A stretch of DNA of 64,000 nucleotides from Pseudomonas sp. RIT-PI-r (GCF_001297015.1 NZ_LIGE01000031.1:124001-188000), one strand, 5' to 3'; positions 1-10,065 are shown, numbered from the stretch's first letter. Made by a program: numbers and translations. The notes: generated by a model from the sequence alone, not told the origin.

Positions 1-70
1 CGGCAAATACCAGTTCATGCGAATTGACCCGGCGTATCAGCCGTTCGGCATTTGGCGAATCACTGCCTGA
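1..70 (+). CDS. glgE: Alpha-1,4-glucan:maltose-1-phosphate maltosyltransferase, C-terminal end only
   Basis: Only the last 22 codons and the TGA stop are inside the window. The residues end in PFGIWRITA, like the C-terminal beta-sandwich of GH13_3 GlgE proteins, which often finish with an IWRI-like strand. The call rests mostly on context: in pseudomonads glgE lies directly upstream of the treS-mak fusion and glgB, exactly as here. GlgE transfers maltosyl units from maltose-1-phosphate onto alpha-1,4-glucan. The fragment is too short to prove the family alone. Confidence 0.7.
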   Translation, partial: GKYQFMRIDPAYQPFGIWRITA

Positions 71-83
71 ACACAGAACCATT

Positions 84-173
84 GTAAGAGTGAGCCTGCT
101 CGCGATAGCAATCTTGCAGGCGACAACTCTACTGAATATGAAACCGCTATCGCGAGCAGGCTCACTCCTACAG
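84..173. repeat. REP inverted pair, GAGCCTGCTCGCGATAGC family
   Basis: Two near-perfect inverted copies of a REP unit (core GAGCCTGCTCGCGATAGC, flanked by GTAAGAGT or ACTCCTAC) are separated by about 35 bases. The pair sits between the glgE stop and treS and is a typical REPIN. The same family recurs at 5834, 17193 and 26448. Confidence 0.9.
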
Positions 174-239
174 GTTGCTCAGCGTTTTCGAGCCAGATGA
201 TCGGCTCACGGTTTATCCAGAATTCAACAGGAGTTTCAC

Positions 240-3200
240 ATGGCGAAGAAACCCAAGGCAGCCACCTTTATCAAAGACCCGCTCTGGTACAAGGACGCGG
301 TGATCTATCAAGTCCACGTCAAATCGTTTTTCGACTCCAACAATGACGGGATCGGCGACTTTCCCGGCCTGATCGCCAAACTCGACTACATCGCCGACCT
401 CGGCGTCAACACCATCTGGCTCCTGCCGTTCTACCCCTCGCCACGTCGCGACGACGGTTACGACATCGCCGAATACCGAGGCGTACACAGCGATTACGGG
501 ACCATGGCCGATGCCAAGCGCTTTATCGCCGAGGCGCACAAGCGCGGTTTGCGAGTGATCACTGAACTGGTCATCAACCACACCTCCGACCAGCACCCGT
601 GGTTCCAGCGTGCGCGCAAGGCCAAACCCGGCTCGGCGGCGCGGGACTTTTACGTGTGGTCGGATGACGATCAGAAATACGACGGCACGCGGATCATTTT
701 TCTCGACACGGAGAAATCCAACTGGACCTGGGACCCGGTCGCGGGCCAGTACTTCTGGCACCGTTTCTATTCGCACCAACCCGATCTGAATTTCGACAAC
801 CCGCAAGTGATGAAAGCCGTGCTCTCGGTGATGCGTTACTGGCTGGACATGGGCATCGACGGCCTGCGTCTCGACGCCATCCCTTACCTGATCGAGCGCG
901 ACGGCACCAATAACGAAAATCTCCCCGAGACCCATGACGTCCTCAAGCAGATCCGTGCGGAAATCGACGCCAACTATCCCGACCGCATGCTGCTCGCTGA
1001 GGCCAACCAGTGGCCGGAAGACACTCAGCTGTACTTCGGTGACACCGATGCCGAAGGTCTAAACGGCGACGAATGCCACATGGCGTTTCACTTCCCGTTG
1101 ATGCCGCGCATGTACATGGCGTTGGCCCAGGAAGATCGCTTCCCGATCACCGACATTTTGCGCCAGACCCCGGAAATCCCCGCCAACTGCCAATGGGCGA
1201 TTTTCCTGCGTAACCACGATGAGCTGACGCTGGAGATGGTCACCGACAAAGAACGTGACTATCTATGGAATTACTACGCCGCTGACCGCCGTGCGCGGAT
1301 CAATCTCGGCATTCGCCGTCGCTTGGCACCGTTGATGGAGCGCGATCGCCGCCGCATCGAATTGCTCAACAGTCTGCTGCTGTCGATGCCCGGCACGCCG
1401 ACGTTGTATTACGGTGATGAAATCGGCATGGGTGACAACATCTACCTCGGCGACCGCGACGGTGTGCGTACGCCGATGCAATGGTCGATCGACCGCAACG
1501 GCGGCTTCTCCCGCGCCGATCCTGCGAGCCTGGTACTGCCGCCGATCATGGATCCGCAGTACGGTTATCTGTCGGTCAACGTCGAAACCCAGTCCGGCGA
1601 TCCGCATTCATTGCTCAACTGGACCCGACGCTTGCTCGCTGTGCGCAAACAGTCGAAAGCCTTTGGCCGTGGCACCTTGAAGATGCTCTCACCGAACAAC
1701 CGTCGCGTGCTGGCCTACACCCGCGAATTCACCGATGTCGATGGCAAACACGAAATCATCTTGTGCGTGGCCAACGTCTCGCGCAGTGCGCAAGCGGTGG
1801 AACTGGACCTGTCGGCCTACGTCGGCATGGTGCCGGTGGAGATGCTCGGCGGTAATGCCTTCCCGCCGATCGGTCAGTTGAATTTCCTCCTGACCCTGGC
1901 GCCGTACGGTTTCTACTGGTTTGCACTGGCCGCGGAAAACCAGATGCCGAGCTGGCACGTCGAACCGGCGCAGAGCCTGCCGGACTTCACCACGCTGGTG
2001 TTGAAGAAACGCATGGAAGAATTGCTCGAAGCGCCGTCGCGCACGACGCTGGAGCAGAGCATCCTGCCGAGCTGGCTGCAGAACCGGCGCTGGTTCGCTG
2101 GCAAAGATGCTGGCATCGACAAGGTGCATCTGGCCTATGGCGTGCGTTTCGGCGACGCGCAGCATCCGGTGCTGCTCAGCGAAATCGAAGTCACCAGCGC
2201 TGGGCAGACCAGTCGTTATCAATTGCCGTTTGGCTTCATTGCCGAAGATCAGGTCGGCCCGGCGTTGCCGCAGCAATTGGCGTTGTCGCGTGTACGAAGA
2301 GTGCGACAAGTCGGTTTGATCACCGATGCGTTCAGCCTTGAAGCGTTTATTCGCGCGGTGCTGCACGGCATGCAGAACAACACGGTGCTGGAATCAACCG
2401 AGGGCGAAATCCGTTTTGCGCCGACCGCGCAACTGGAAAAACTCGGCCTCGGCGGCGAGGCGGAAGTGCGTTATCTCTCCGCTGAGCAATCGAACAGTTC
2501 GGTGGTGATCGGCAACAGTCTGGTGCTCAAGCTGATACGTAAAGTCGCTTCTGGCGTACACCCGGAACTGGAGATGAGCGCTTACCTGACCGAGGCCGGA
2601 TTTGCCAATATTTCACCGCTGCTCGGCTCGGTTATCCGCCGCGATGGCAAGGGCGAAGACAATTTGTTGATGATCGCCCAAGGCTATCTGAGCAATCAGG
2701 GCGACGCCTGGGAATGGACGCAGAACAACCTCGAACGGGCGCTGCGCGATGAACTCGCCGATGCCATGTCCGAACAGGAGCAGCATTACAACGCGTTGGG
2801 TGAACTGAGGGACTTTGCCGGCATGCTCGGCCAGCGCTTGGGTGAGATGCACAAGGTGCTCGCCGCGCCAACCGACAATGCCGACTTCGCCCCGCAAGTG
2901 GCGACCACCAAGGACATGCAGGCCACGGGCAAGGATGTCGTGGCGCAGGTCGAACATGCCTTGAAGCTGCTCAAGCAACATCAGGGCGAGCTCAATGCAG
3001 CGGATCAGAAGCTGGTCAAACGCCTGATCGACGAGAAGAAAACCATTCTTGCGCATGTGCAGGATCTGGCGAAAAAAGCCACGGGTGGCTTGCGTATCCG
3101 CGTCCACGGCGACCTGCATCTGGGCCAGGTGCTGGTGATCAAGGGCGATGCCTATCTGATCGACTTCGAGGGCGAACCGGCGCGGCCATTGAGCGAGCGC

Positions 3201-3581
3201 CGTGGCAAACACAGCCCGTACAAGGATGTCAGCGGCGTGTTGCGCTCCTTCGATTACGCGGCAGCGATGACCATCAACGTGCACAACGTTGACCACAGCG
3301 CTGAGTCTGAAACTGCGCGGCGTCTGGTGGCCGAGCGCTATCTGCGTGAGGCCCGTGAGGCATTTGTTCAGGCATATCGCCGCGCGGCAGCTAGTCTTGA
3401 GCATGCCTGGCAAGATCCTGAAGGTGCCGACGCTGCGCTTGCGTTGTTCGGCCTGGAGAAGGCGGCCTATGAAGTGGCCTATGAAGCCGAAAATCGCCCC
3501 ACGTGGCTGCCCGTGCCGTTGCACGGTTTGTATGGGTTATTGACGGGGCTTAAACCCTTTTCCGATCTTGGTGGAGAGTAG
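240..3581 (+). CDS. treS: Trehalose synthase / maltokinase fusion (TreS-Mak)
   Basis: This 1113-residue protein joins two enzymes. Residues 1 to about 550 are a GH13 trehalose synthase that interconverts trehalose and maltose, with nucleophile D212 (GLRLDAIPYL), acid/base E254 (LLAEANQW) and D327 (RNHDEL). Residues from about 560 to the end are a maltokinase making maltose-1-phosphate, with HGDLHLGQ around D958 and DFEGEP around D975. Fusions of this kind are known in pseudomonads and supply GlgE with donor. The ATG at 240 follows AACAGGAG. The stop is two bases before the glgB start, so the two are translationally coupled. Upstream lies glgE, separated by a REP pair. Confidence 0.95.
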   Translation: MAKKPKAATFIKDPLWYKDAVIYQVHVKSFFDSNNDGIGDFPGLIAKLDYIADLGVNTIWLLPFYPSPRRDDGYDIAEYRGVHSDYGTMADAKRFIAEAHKRGLRVITELVINHTSDQHPWFQRARKAKPGSAARDFYVWSDDDQKYDGTRIIFLDTEKSNWTWDPVAGQYFWHRFYSHQPDLNFDNPQVMKAVLSVMRYWLDMGIDGLRLDAIPYLIERDGTNNENLPETHDVLKQIRAEIDANYPDRMLLAEANQWPEDTQLYFGDTDAEGLNGDECHMAFHFPLMPRMYMALAQEDRFPITDILRQTPEIPANCQWAIFLRNHDELTLEMVTDKERDYLWNYYAADRRARINLGIRRRLAPLMERDRRRIELLNSLLLSMPGTPTLYYGDEIGMGDNIYLGDRDGVRTPMQWSIDRNGGFSRADPASLVLPPIMDPQYGYLSVNVETQSGDPHSLLNWTRRLLAVRKQSKAFGRGTLKMLSPNNRRVLAYTREFTDVDGKHEIILCVANVSRSAQAVELDLSAYVGMVPVEMLGGNAFPPIGQLNFLLTLAPYGFYWFALAAENQMPSWHVEPAQSLPDFTTLVLKKRMEELLEAPSRTTLEQSILPSWLQNRRWFAGKDAGIDKVHLAYGVRFGDAQHPVLLSEIEVTSAGQTSRYQLPFGFIAEDQVGPALPQQLALSRVRRVRQVGLITDAFSLEAFIRAVLHGMQNNTVLESTEGEIRFAPTAQLEKLGLGGEAEVRYLSAEQSNSSVVIGNSLVLKLIRKVASGVHPELEMSAYLTEAGFANISPLLGSVIRRDGKGEDNLLMIAQGYLSNQGDAWEWTQNNLERALRDELADAMSEQEQHYNALGELRDFAGMLGQRLGEMHKVLAAPTDNADFAPQVATTKDMQATGKDVVAQVEHALKLLKQHQGELNAADQKLVKRLIDEKKTILAHVQDLAKKATGGLRIRVHGDLHLGQVLVIKGDAYLIDFEGEPARPLSERRGKHSPYKDVSGVLRSFDYAAAMTINVHNVDHSAESETARRLVAERYLREAREAFVQAYRRAAASLEHAWQDPEGADAALALFGLEKAAYEVAYEAENRPTWLPVPLHGLYGLLTGLKPFSDLGGE

Positions 3582-3583
3582 TC

Positions 3584-5815
3584 ATGAGTTTCTCAAACAA
3601 GGAACAGGGTCAGGTCAAAGAAGCGCTGCTGCCCTCGGCGAAAGATATCGACGCCTTGGTCCGCGCTGAACATCACGACCCTTTTTCCATTCTTGGCCCG
3701 CACGGCGATGGCGCTGGCGGGCAGTTTATTCGCGCGTATCTGCCCGGCGCACTGAGCGTCGTGGTGCTGGACAAGGACAGCGGCGAAGAACGCGGTCCGT
3801 TGGAGCAAACCGAAACGCCGGGGCTGTTTGTCGGTCATTTCGATCAGGCGCGGCCTTACCAGCTGCGCACGCGCTGGGCCGGCGGCGAGCAAGTCGCCGA
3901 GGACCCGTATAGCTTTGGCCAGTTGCTCGGTGAAATGGATTTGTATCTGTTCGCCGAGGGCAATCACCGTGACCTCAGCGCCTGCCTTGGCGCGCAGCTA
4001 AGAACCGTGGATGGTGTCGACGGCGTGCGTTTCGCGGTGTGGGCGCCGAATGCCCGGCGCGTGTCAGTGGTGGGGGATTTCAACGTCTGGGACGGCCGCC
4101 GGCATCCCATGCGCCTGCGTCATCCGTCCGGGGTCTGGGAGTTGTTCATCCCGCGCCTGCAAGCGGGGGAGTTGTACAAATACGAGATTCTCGGCGCCCA
4201 CGGCATTCTGCCGCTCAAGGCCGACCCGATGGCGCTGGCCACCAGCCTGCCGCCGGATACCGCGTCAAAAGTCGCGGAACCCCTGCAGATCGACTGGCAG
4301 GATCAGGACTGGATGAGCAGCCGCCGCGACCGTCACAAGCATTCGGCGCCGCTGTCGATCTATGAGCTGCACGCCGGTTCGTGGCAATGCGAGCTGGATG
4401 ATCTCGGTGAGGTGGCGCGTCAGTACACCTGGCCGGAACTTGCCGAACGGCTGATTCCTTACGTCAAGGAACTCGGTTTCACCCACATCGAATTGATGCC
4501 GATCATGGAACACCCGTTCGGCGGTTCCTGGGGTTATCAGCTGCTGTCGCAATTCGCCCCGAGTGCGCGGTACGGTTCGCCGGCGCAGTTCGCCGAATTC
4601 GTCGACGCCTGCCACCGCGCGGAGATCGGTGTGATCCTCGATTGGGTACCGGCGCATTTCCCCACCGATACCCACGGTCTGGCGCAATTCGACGGCACCG
4701 CGCTGTACGAGTACGGCAATCCGCTGGAAGGTTTCCATCAGGATTGGGACACGCTGATCTACAACCTGGGGCGCACCGAAGTGCACGGCTACATGCTCGC
4801 CTCCGGGCTGCATTGGCTGAAGCATTTCCATGTCGATGGTTTGCGCGTCGATGCGGTGGCGTCGATGCTCTATCGCGACTATTCGCGCAAGGCTGGCGAG
4901 TGGGTGCCGAACCGTCATGGCGGGCGCGAGAATCTCGAAGCCATCGATTTCCTCCGGCATTTGAACGATGTGGTTGAGCTGGAAGCACCGGGTGCGCTGG
5001 TGATCGCCGAAGAATCCACGGCGTGGCCCGGTGTCAGTCAAAGTACGCAGCAGGGCGGCTTGGGTTTTGCCTACAAATGGAACATGGGCTGGATGCACGA
5101 TTCACTGCATTACATTCAGCAGGACCCGGTGTACCGCGCCCACCATCACAACGAGTTGAGTTTTGGCCTGGTCTACGCTTGGTCCGAGCGTTTTATCCTG
5201 CCGATCTCCCACGATGAAGTGGTACATGGCAAGCATTCGCTGATCGACAAGATGCCCGGCGACCGCTGGCAGAAATTCGCCAACCTGCGTGCTTACCTGA
5301 GTTTCATGTGGACCCATCCGGGCAAGAAACTGTTGTTCATGGGCTGCGAGTTTGGCCAGTGGCGCGAATGGAATCACGATCAACAGCTCGATTGGTATCT
5401 GCTGCAGTACTCCGAGCACAAAGGCGTGCAGAAACTGGTTGGCGATCTCAATCGGCTGTATCGCGAGGAGCCGGCGTTGCACGATCAGGACGACGCGCCG
5501 CAGGGGTTTCAGTGGTTGATTGGTGACGATGCGATCAACAGCGTTTATGCCTGGCTGCGCTGGAGCAAGGAGGGCGCACCGGTGCTGGTGGTGGCCAACT
5601 TCACCCCGGTGCCGCGTCAGGCGTATCGCGTCGGTGTGCCATTTGCCGGGCGCTGGACTGAGTTGCTCAATAGCGATGCCGACACCTATGCCGGTTCCAA
5701 TTATGGCAATGGCGGCGGGGCATTTACCGAGGAAGTGGCGAGCCACGGCCAGTCGTTGTCGCTGGAACTGAACCTGCCGCCGTTGGCAGTGTTGATCCTC
5801 AAACCGGAGGGTTGA
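3584..5815 (+). CDS. glgB: 1,4-alpha-glucan branching enzyme
   Basis: The 743-residue GH13_9 branching enzyme has an N-terminal region and CBM48 followed by the catalytic barrel. It cuts alpha-1,4 chains and rejoins them as alpha-1,6 branches. The triad is visible as D423 (GLRVDAVASML), E476 (IAEESTAWPG) and D544 (ISHDEVVHG); the 53- and 121-residue spacings equal those of E. coli GlgB. The ATG lies two bases after the treS-mak stop, with the ribosome site GGAGAG inside the upstream gene. Together with glgE and treS-mak it forms the GlgE-type glucan synthesis arm. A REP pair follows the stop. Confidence 0.97.
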   Translation: MSFSNKEQGQVKEALLPSAKDIDALVRAEHHDPFSILGPHGDGAGGQFIRAYLPGALSVVVLDKDSGEERGPLEQTETPGLFVGHFDQARPYQLRTRWAGGEQVAEDPYSFGQLLGEMDLYLFAEGNHRDLSACLGAQLRTVDGVDGVRFAVWAPNARRVSVVGDFNVWDGRRHPMRLRHPSGVWELFIPRLQAGELYKYEILGAHGILPLKADPMALATSLPPDTASKVAEPLQIDWQDQDWMSSRRDRHKHSAPLSIYELHAGSWQCELDDLGEVARQYTWPELAERLIPYVKELGFTHIELMPIMEHPFGGSWGYQLLSQFAPSARYGSPAQFAEFVDACHRAEIGVILDWVPAHFPTDTHGLAQFDGTALYEYGNPLEGFHQDWDTLIYNLGRTEVHGYMLASGLHWLKHFHVDGLRVDAVASMLYRDYSRKAGEWVPNRHGGRENLEAIDFLRHLNDVVELEAPGALVIAEESTAWPGVSQSTQQGGLGFAYKWNMGWMHDSLHYIQQDPVYRAHHHNELSFGLVYAWSERFILPISHDEVVHGKHSLIDKMPGDRWQKFANLRAYLSFMWTHPGKKLLFMGCEFGQWREWNHDQQLDWYLLQYSEHKGVQKLVGDLNRLYREEPALHDQDDAPQGFQWLIGDDAINSVYAWLRWSKEGAPVLVVANFTPVPRQAYRVGVPFAGRWTELLNSDADTYAGSNYGNGGGAFTEEVASHGQSLSLELNLPPLAVLILKPEG

Positions 5816-5833
5816 TCCAGTAGCGAGTTGCTG

Positions 5834-5903
5834 CCATCGCGAGCAGGCTCACTCCTACACTAGGAATGCGTTCCCCTTGTAGGAGTGAGCCTGCTCGCGA
5901 TGG
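5834..5903. repeat. REP inverted pair, GAGCCTGCTCGCGAT family
   Basis: Head-to-head copies of the unit with CCATCGCGAGCAGGCTCACTCCTAC on one side and its complement on the other, with a short spacer of about 20 bases. It lies between the convergent glgB and autotransporter genes, where it can form a large hairpin in either transcript. Confidence 0.9.
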
Positions 5904-5938
5904 CGTCAGCACAAACACTCTCGCCGCCAAGCCAAACG

Positions 5939-7009
5939 CTACCAACGCATCCGCACCCCAAGACTGCCAATGATCCCGTTCAAATCATTGTCATCGACAT
6001 CACTGCTGTAATCGGCACTGACATACAGACTCACTGCCGGCGTCACCCGCGCCACCAGGCCCAAGCCCAATTCAACGGTAGATGACTTGCGGCTGCTGCT
6101 GATCTTGTCGACCTGATCCAGTGTCACGGTATTGCCGGTGTACACCGTGTGCCAGAGGTTGGTGCGCACATAGGGCTCGACCGGCAGGCCGTTCAAATCG
6201 TAACTGCCTTTCAAGCGTGCGCCGACACGACCGCTCCATGCCGTCAGATCGGCGGAAGAGGCATTGCCCGAGCCGGCGTAGGGCGTGTCGAGGGTGATGC
6301 GTTGATTGATCAGTTGCGCCTGCGGTTCGACCACCCAGTTTTCACTCAGGCCGATCGGATAACCGCCTTCGACCGAAAAAGTCATGGCGCTGCCTTCGGT
6401 GGCTTGCCGCGCGCCTTGGCCGTTGCGGCTAAAGCCACTGACCCGGCCACCGCTGGCGGATAAATCGACGTGCCAACCCTGCGCGCCGATCAGGCTGTAA
6501 TAGGCGCCGAGGCTTTGGCCTTGCAGATTAAGCGTGTCACTGTTCGGGTCTGCCAAGGCGCGGCTGGTGATTGGCCCGTTGCCATTGGCTTGAATCTGGT
6601 TGAGACCGCCAATCAGGCCGATGGTCTGGGTATGGTTGCCACTTCGCAGCGTCAGCACAGCCGGGCCTTTGAAGTCGCCGCTGCCAGGCATCGCGTAACC
6701 CGACGACAACACATCGGTTTGTGCCTGACGGGCACTTCTGCCATACAGCTCATCCCAGGCCGACGGTGCGAGGTCTTCGGTGATCAGGCGCGTGCCCTGC
6801 AGGTCTGGACGTGGACTGAGGCGTTGCGGGCCTGGGGTAATGACCGTGGCGGGCAAAGTCATGACGGGAACGTCCGCGCGATACCACGGGGTCGTTTCAT
6901 CCGACACAGGGCTGGCCTGCGCCTCCATGGATGAGCACAGCAGGATCGAACTCGACACTGTGCAGAAAGTGATTTTGATCTCGTGTGGGGTGATGGTGGG
7001 CGTTTTCAT
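5939..7009 (-). CDS. Autotransporter-type outer-membrane beta-barrel protein with almost no passenger
   Basis: The 356-residue product has a signal-peptide-like N-terminus (hydrophobic stretch ending near MEAQASP, residues 28-34), a short linker to about residue 80, and then an autotransporter beta-domain of about 270 residues ending in the terminal aromatic strand LGVRMRW. Shared landmarks with the neighbour at 7333 include NWVVEPQAQLI / TWVIEPQAQVI, GLPVEPYVRTNLWHT and the same C-terminal strand, so the two barrels are paralogues. Normal autotransporters carry a large passenger, and this one has only some 50-80 residues. It could be a stand-alone barrel or a remnant that lost its passenger. 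The alternative start at residue 28 would remove most of the signal peptide. Confidence 0.8.
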   Translation of the reverse strand: MKTPTITPHEIKITFCTVSSSILLCSSMEAQASPVSDETTPWYRADVPVMTLPATVITPGPQRLSPRPDLQGTRLITEDLAPSAWDELYGRSARQAQTDVLSSGYAMPGSGDFKGPAVLTLRSGNHTQTIGLIGGLNQIQANGNGPITSRALADPNSDTLNLQGQSLGAYYSLIGAQGWHVDLSASGGRVSGFSRNGQGARQATEGSAMTFSVEGGYPIGLSENWVVEPQAQLINQRITLDTPYAGSGNASSADLTAWSGRVGARLKGSYDLNGLPVEPYVRTNLWHTVYTGNTVTLDQVDKISSSRKSSTVELGLGLVARVTPAVSLYVSADYSSDVDDNDLNGIIGSLGVRMRW

Positions 7010-7332
7010 GGAGGTCTACCTTGCAGGCGCATGCGGTATCTCGAGTTTGGCGTCTCTCCTACCCCGAACGAGGGGCGACCGAATGGAGCGGGGCGAACCC
7101 TGACCGCTCGATTTTGCGAGTGTCCGAAGGCTCGTCCCGGGTAGTGATTCCGGGGGTAGTAAGGTAGAGATAAGAAGACTGGAAGGCGCCCGTCAAGAAA
7201 TTGAACGATGAGCGGTAGTGGTAAAGCAGCGTTTGCAAGCGTTTGTTTTTCTGCACATAACTAAGTTGTTGTTTGCATGGTAAAACGCAGTGAAAGCCCC
7301 AGGGTAGAGAGGTTTAATTGCCGACGGAAGGT
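7010..7332. other. Intergenic region between two autotransporter genes
   Basis: This 323-base stretch lies upstream of the barrel-only gene and downstream of the passenger-bearing gene, both on the minus strand. It should contain the promoter of the former. I see no convincing terminator hairpin, REP unit or small gene, only a T-rich patch around 7240-7275. Confidence 0.4.
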
Positions 7333-9870
7333 CTACCAGCTAATCCGCACACCCAGATTGCCTACCACGCCGCGCAGGTCATTGCTGTCAATATTGCTGG
7401 TGTAATCGGTACTGGCGTACACACTGACGGCGCGATCGAGGGTCAACACGACGCCCAGGCCAATGTCCGCTGTCGAGGATTTCTGTTCGGTGGTAATGAC
7501 ATCGCTGGTGCCGAATGTCACCGAGTCAGTTCCGGAAAACGTATGCCATAGATTGGCGCGCAGGTACGGTTCCACCGGCAAACCGCTGACTTGATAACGA
7601 CCCTTGAGGCGCGCACCGAGACGGCCGGTCCAGGCACCGTCGGAATCGAACGAGACGCGTGAAATACCATCGTCCTGGCTGTCGAGGGAGATTTTCTGGT
7701 GGATGACCTGTGCCTGTGGCTCGATTACCCACGTATCACTGATCGGTAATGGAAAACCAGCTTCGGCCGACAAGGTCAGCGCGTGCCCACGATTGTCCAG
7801 TTTTACCCCGCGATCGGAATGGTTGTCGCCGTCGAAACGCGTGCCCATCACCACGGTGTCGACGTACCAGCCGTAGGGATCCGTGAGCGTCCAGTACAGG
7901 CCATAGCTGTCGCCTTCGAGTTTGATCTTGCCAGCGCTGTTGTGCTGGAAGCCCTCGTTGAAACCATCGACATCACCCTGCAAACGGCTGTGGCCGACAA
8001 AGAACCCCACGCGCTGGTGCTGGCCGCCGGAAGTCTGCGAGCTGAACAGATCGTTGCCGACCTGAAAGCCATTGAGTGAGCCGTCCAGACGCGGAGTCAC
8101 CGTACCGGCCCAGGTCTGCTCGAGGTTCTTGCCGTAGACCCGGCCCCAACCGGCGCCAAATGCGCCGGTTTCGCTGAGCAGGCGCTGCTCGCCCTGACGA
8201 TCATGAAACGTTCCCAGTGCATTCAGCGTCAGTTGCGCGGCAGCGGGCGGTAATACCGACCAGGTCGGTACTTCCGGGCGATACAGGGGAATTGGCGCGG
8301 CACCGGCCACGGCGGCAGGTAACACCGGCAGCGAGGCGATGGACAGCGCTTCGCCGGGCGCGCCGTCGAGCGGGGTGATGGCCGCCGCAATGGGCGTGGC
8401 CACGACTGGAACCAGGAGCGGCGGTAATGCCGGATCGGGATTGGGCACGCTCATCAATTGCGGTGCGACAACGGCTGAGCGCAGATACCAGTTATTCTCG
8501 GTGCCGGCGGTGACGCCCCCCTTGAACAGGTAGTAATCGTAAGCGCCGGCAGACACCGGGCCGCTGAGAGTAAACGCCGTATTGCTGCTGACAGCGCTGC
8601 CTTGTGCCTGCACCAGTTCAATGCCATTGACCTGAGTCAGTGCGCCCAGACCGCCGACGTTGCTGACACTGATGACCGTCGACCCGCCAAGGCTGCCGTT
8701 GTTGACGATCAGTCTGTCGCTTGCCGAATCATCACCAGCAACGGTGCTTTGCAGCAGTAACTGACCACGATTACCGACGTAGTTGCCTTGCACGGTCAGT
8801 GTGTCGTTGGTGCGGCTGTTGCCTTGTGTCAGGTCGATGATCCCGGCGTTGTTGAGCGTCACGTTTTGTCCCGCCAGCGCTGGCGCAACGCTGCCCTGAG
8901 TGGAAAACAGTGTGCTGCTGGCGTCGATGTTCAACGCGCCCGTGCCGGTTCCCGCGTCACCCAGCACCAGGCTGGACGAACCCAGATCAAGCTGCGAGGC
9001 ATTGCTCAGGTTGACCGTTTCCCAATTGATAAGGCGCACAGGCAGGGCGGTGCGCGTGTTGTCCAGTGTCAACGTATCGGTACCGACGCCGCCATCAATG
9101 CTGGGCGTCAGCGCAAGAATGCTGTCGTCCAGATTACGCAGGGTGGCCGTGTCATTGCCGATGTCCATCAGAATCGCCGAGCGGATAATCCCGCCGCCGT
9201 CCCACATGAAAGCGTCATCACCGACGCTGGCGCGAATCTCGCCGACGATTTCCCCACCACTGACGGTGATGCTGTCGTTACCGCCGCTGACACTGATGTT
9301 GCCGCCGATGCGGCCGCCGGAAACGATGATCGTATCGGTGCCGAACCCGGTCACCAGATTGCCGAGAATCTGCCCGCCCGACAGGTTGAAAATATTGTTA
9401 TCGAGTTTCATGTCGACCCGGCCGATCGTGCCGCCGGTCATGCGTGCGACATCACCGTCCTCGAAAGCGCCGACGATGGTGCCGCCGGTCATCAGGAACG
9501 TATCGCGGCTATCGCCTTGGGCCAGTGAACCGATAGACCCGCCATTGATGACGAAATCATCGACGCCGTTGCCCTGACTGACCGCGCCGGTGATCACGCC
9601 GGAATTGATCTCGACCCGGTCGGCACCTGCGCCGAAAATTACGCCGCCATTGATCTGGCCAGTGCTGTTGGCGGGGAGGGTCAGGCTGTTATTGCCGGCG
9701 AGATCCGTCAGTGAACTGCTGGTGCCGCTGTCACAGGTGAAGCTGTCATTGCCAGGCCCCGGCACCAGCGTGCAGGCCGCTGAAACGGGTTGGAGGGTCA
9801 ATAACAGCAAGGAAGCGGGCAGGAACAAAACGTGCGGTAGTGTCCGCAGAGGCGTGGAGTAGCGCGGCAT
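7333..9870 (-). CDS. Autotransporter with repeat passenger and C-terminal beta-barrel
   Basis: The protein is 845 residues from the preferred start. It has a signal peptide (about 1-31, ending VSA-A), a passenger in which a GG-x-I unit recurs about every 20 residues between roughly residues 75 and 245, a second beta-rich stretch, a Pro/Ala-rich linker, and a barrel of about 270 residues ending in LGVRISW. The passenger should form a surface beta-helix. The barrel is a paralogue of the one at 5939. The ATG at 9870 is preferred over the ATG six bases upstream because the TAGGGA site is then seven to eight bases away instead of touching the start codon. Function of the passenger is unknown. Confidence 0.85.
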   Translation of the reverse strand: MPRYSTPLRTLPHVLFLPASLLLLTLQPVSAACTLVPGPGNDSFTCDSGTSSSLTDLAGNNSLTLPANSTGQINGGVIFGAGADRVEINSGVITGAVSQGNGVDDFVINGGSIGSLAQGDSRDTFLMTGGTIVGAFEDGDVARMTGGTIGRVDMKLDNNIFNLSGGQILGNLVTGFGTDTIIVSGGRIGGNISVSGGNDSITVSGGEIVGEIRASVGDDAFMWDGGGIIRSAILMDIGNDTATLRNLDDSILALTPSIDGGVGTDTLTLDNTRTALPVRLINWETVNLSNASQLDLGSSSLVLGDAGTGTGALNIDASSTLFSTQGSVAPALAGQNVTLNNAGIIDLTQGNSRTNDTLTVQGNYVGNRGQLLLQSTVAGDDSASDRLIVNNGSLGGSTVISVSNVGGLGALTQVNGIELVQAQGSAVSSNTAFTLSGPVSAGAYDYYLFKGGVTAGTENNWYLRSAVVAPQLMSVPNPDPALPPLLVPVVATPIAAAITPLDGAPGEALSIASLPVLPAAVAGAAPIPLYRPEVPTWSVLPPAAAQLTLNALGTFHDRQGEQRLLSETGAFGAGWGRVYGKNLEQTWAGTVTPRLDGSLNGFQVGNDLFSSQTSGGQHQRVGFFVGHSRLQGDVDGFNEGFQHNSAGKIKLEGDSYGLYWTLTDPYGWYVDTVVMGTRFDGDNHSDRGVKLDNRGHALTLSAEAGFPLPISDTWVIEPQAQVIHQKISLDSQDDGISRVSFDSDGAWTGRLGARLKGRYQVSGLPVEPYLRANLWHTFSGTDSVTFGTSDVITTEQKSSTADIGLGVVLTLDRAVSVYASTDYTSNIDSNDLRGVVGNLGVRISW

Positions 9871-10065
9871 GGTCATTCCCTACGGCAAATTCGGGGGGAA
9901 TTCATCCTTGGGTATGCCATGGGTCCGGCATCGTTTACAGCTGATGCCTTACATCAACTCCATGACCTAACAGATTGAATGCGCTACTCCCTGAGCTGAT
10001 TTAGGTGTAGATGGTTTTCCTCGCGGTTCAAGCGGGGCTGACAGACGGTCTTGTCAGAATCGCGC

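Noticed and set aside
84..173. tRNA- or terminator-like structure from the paired palindromes
   Set aside because: The repeat recurs with the same core at several places and has no T tract or tRNA features, so it is a REP pair.
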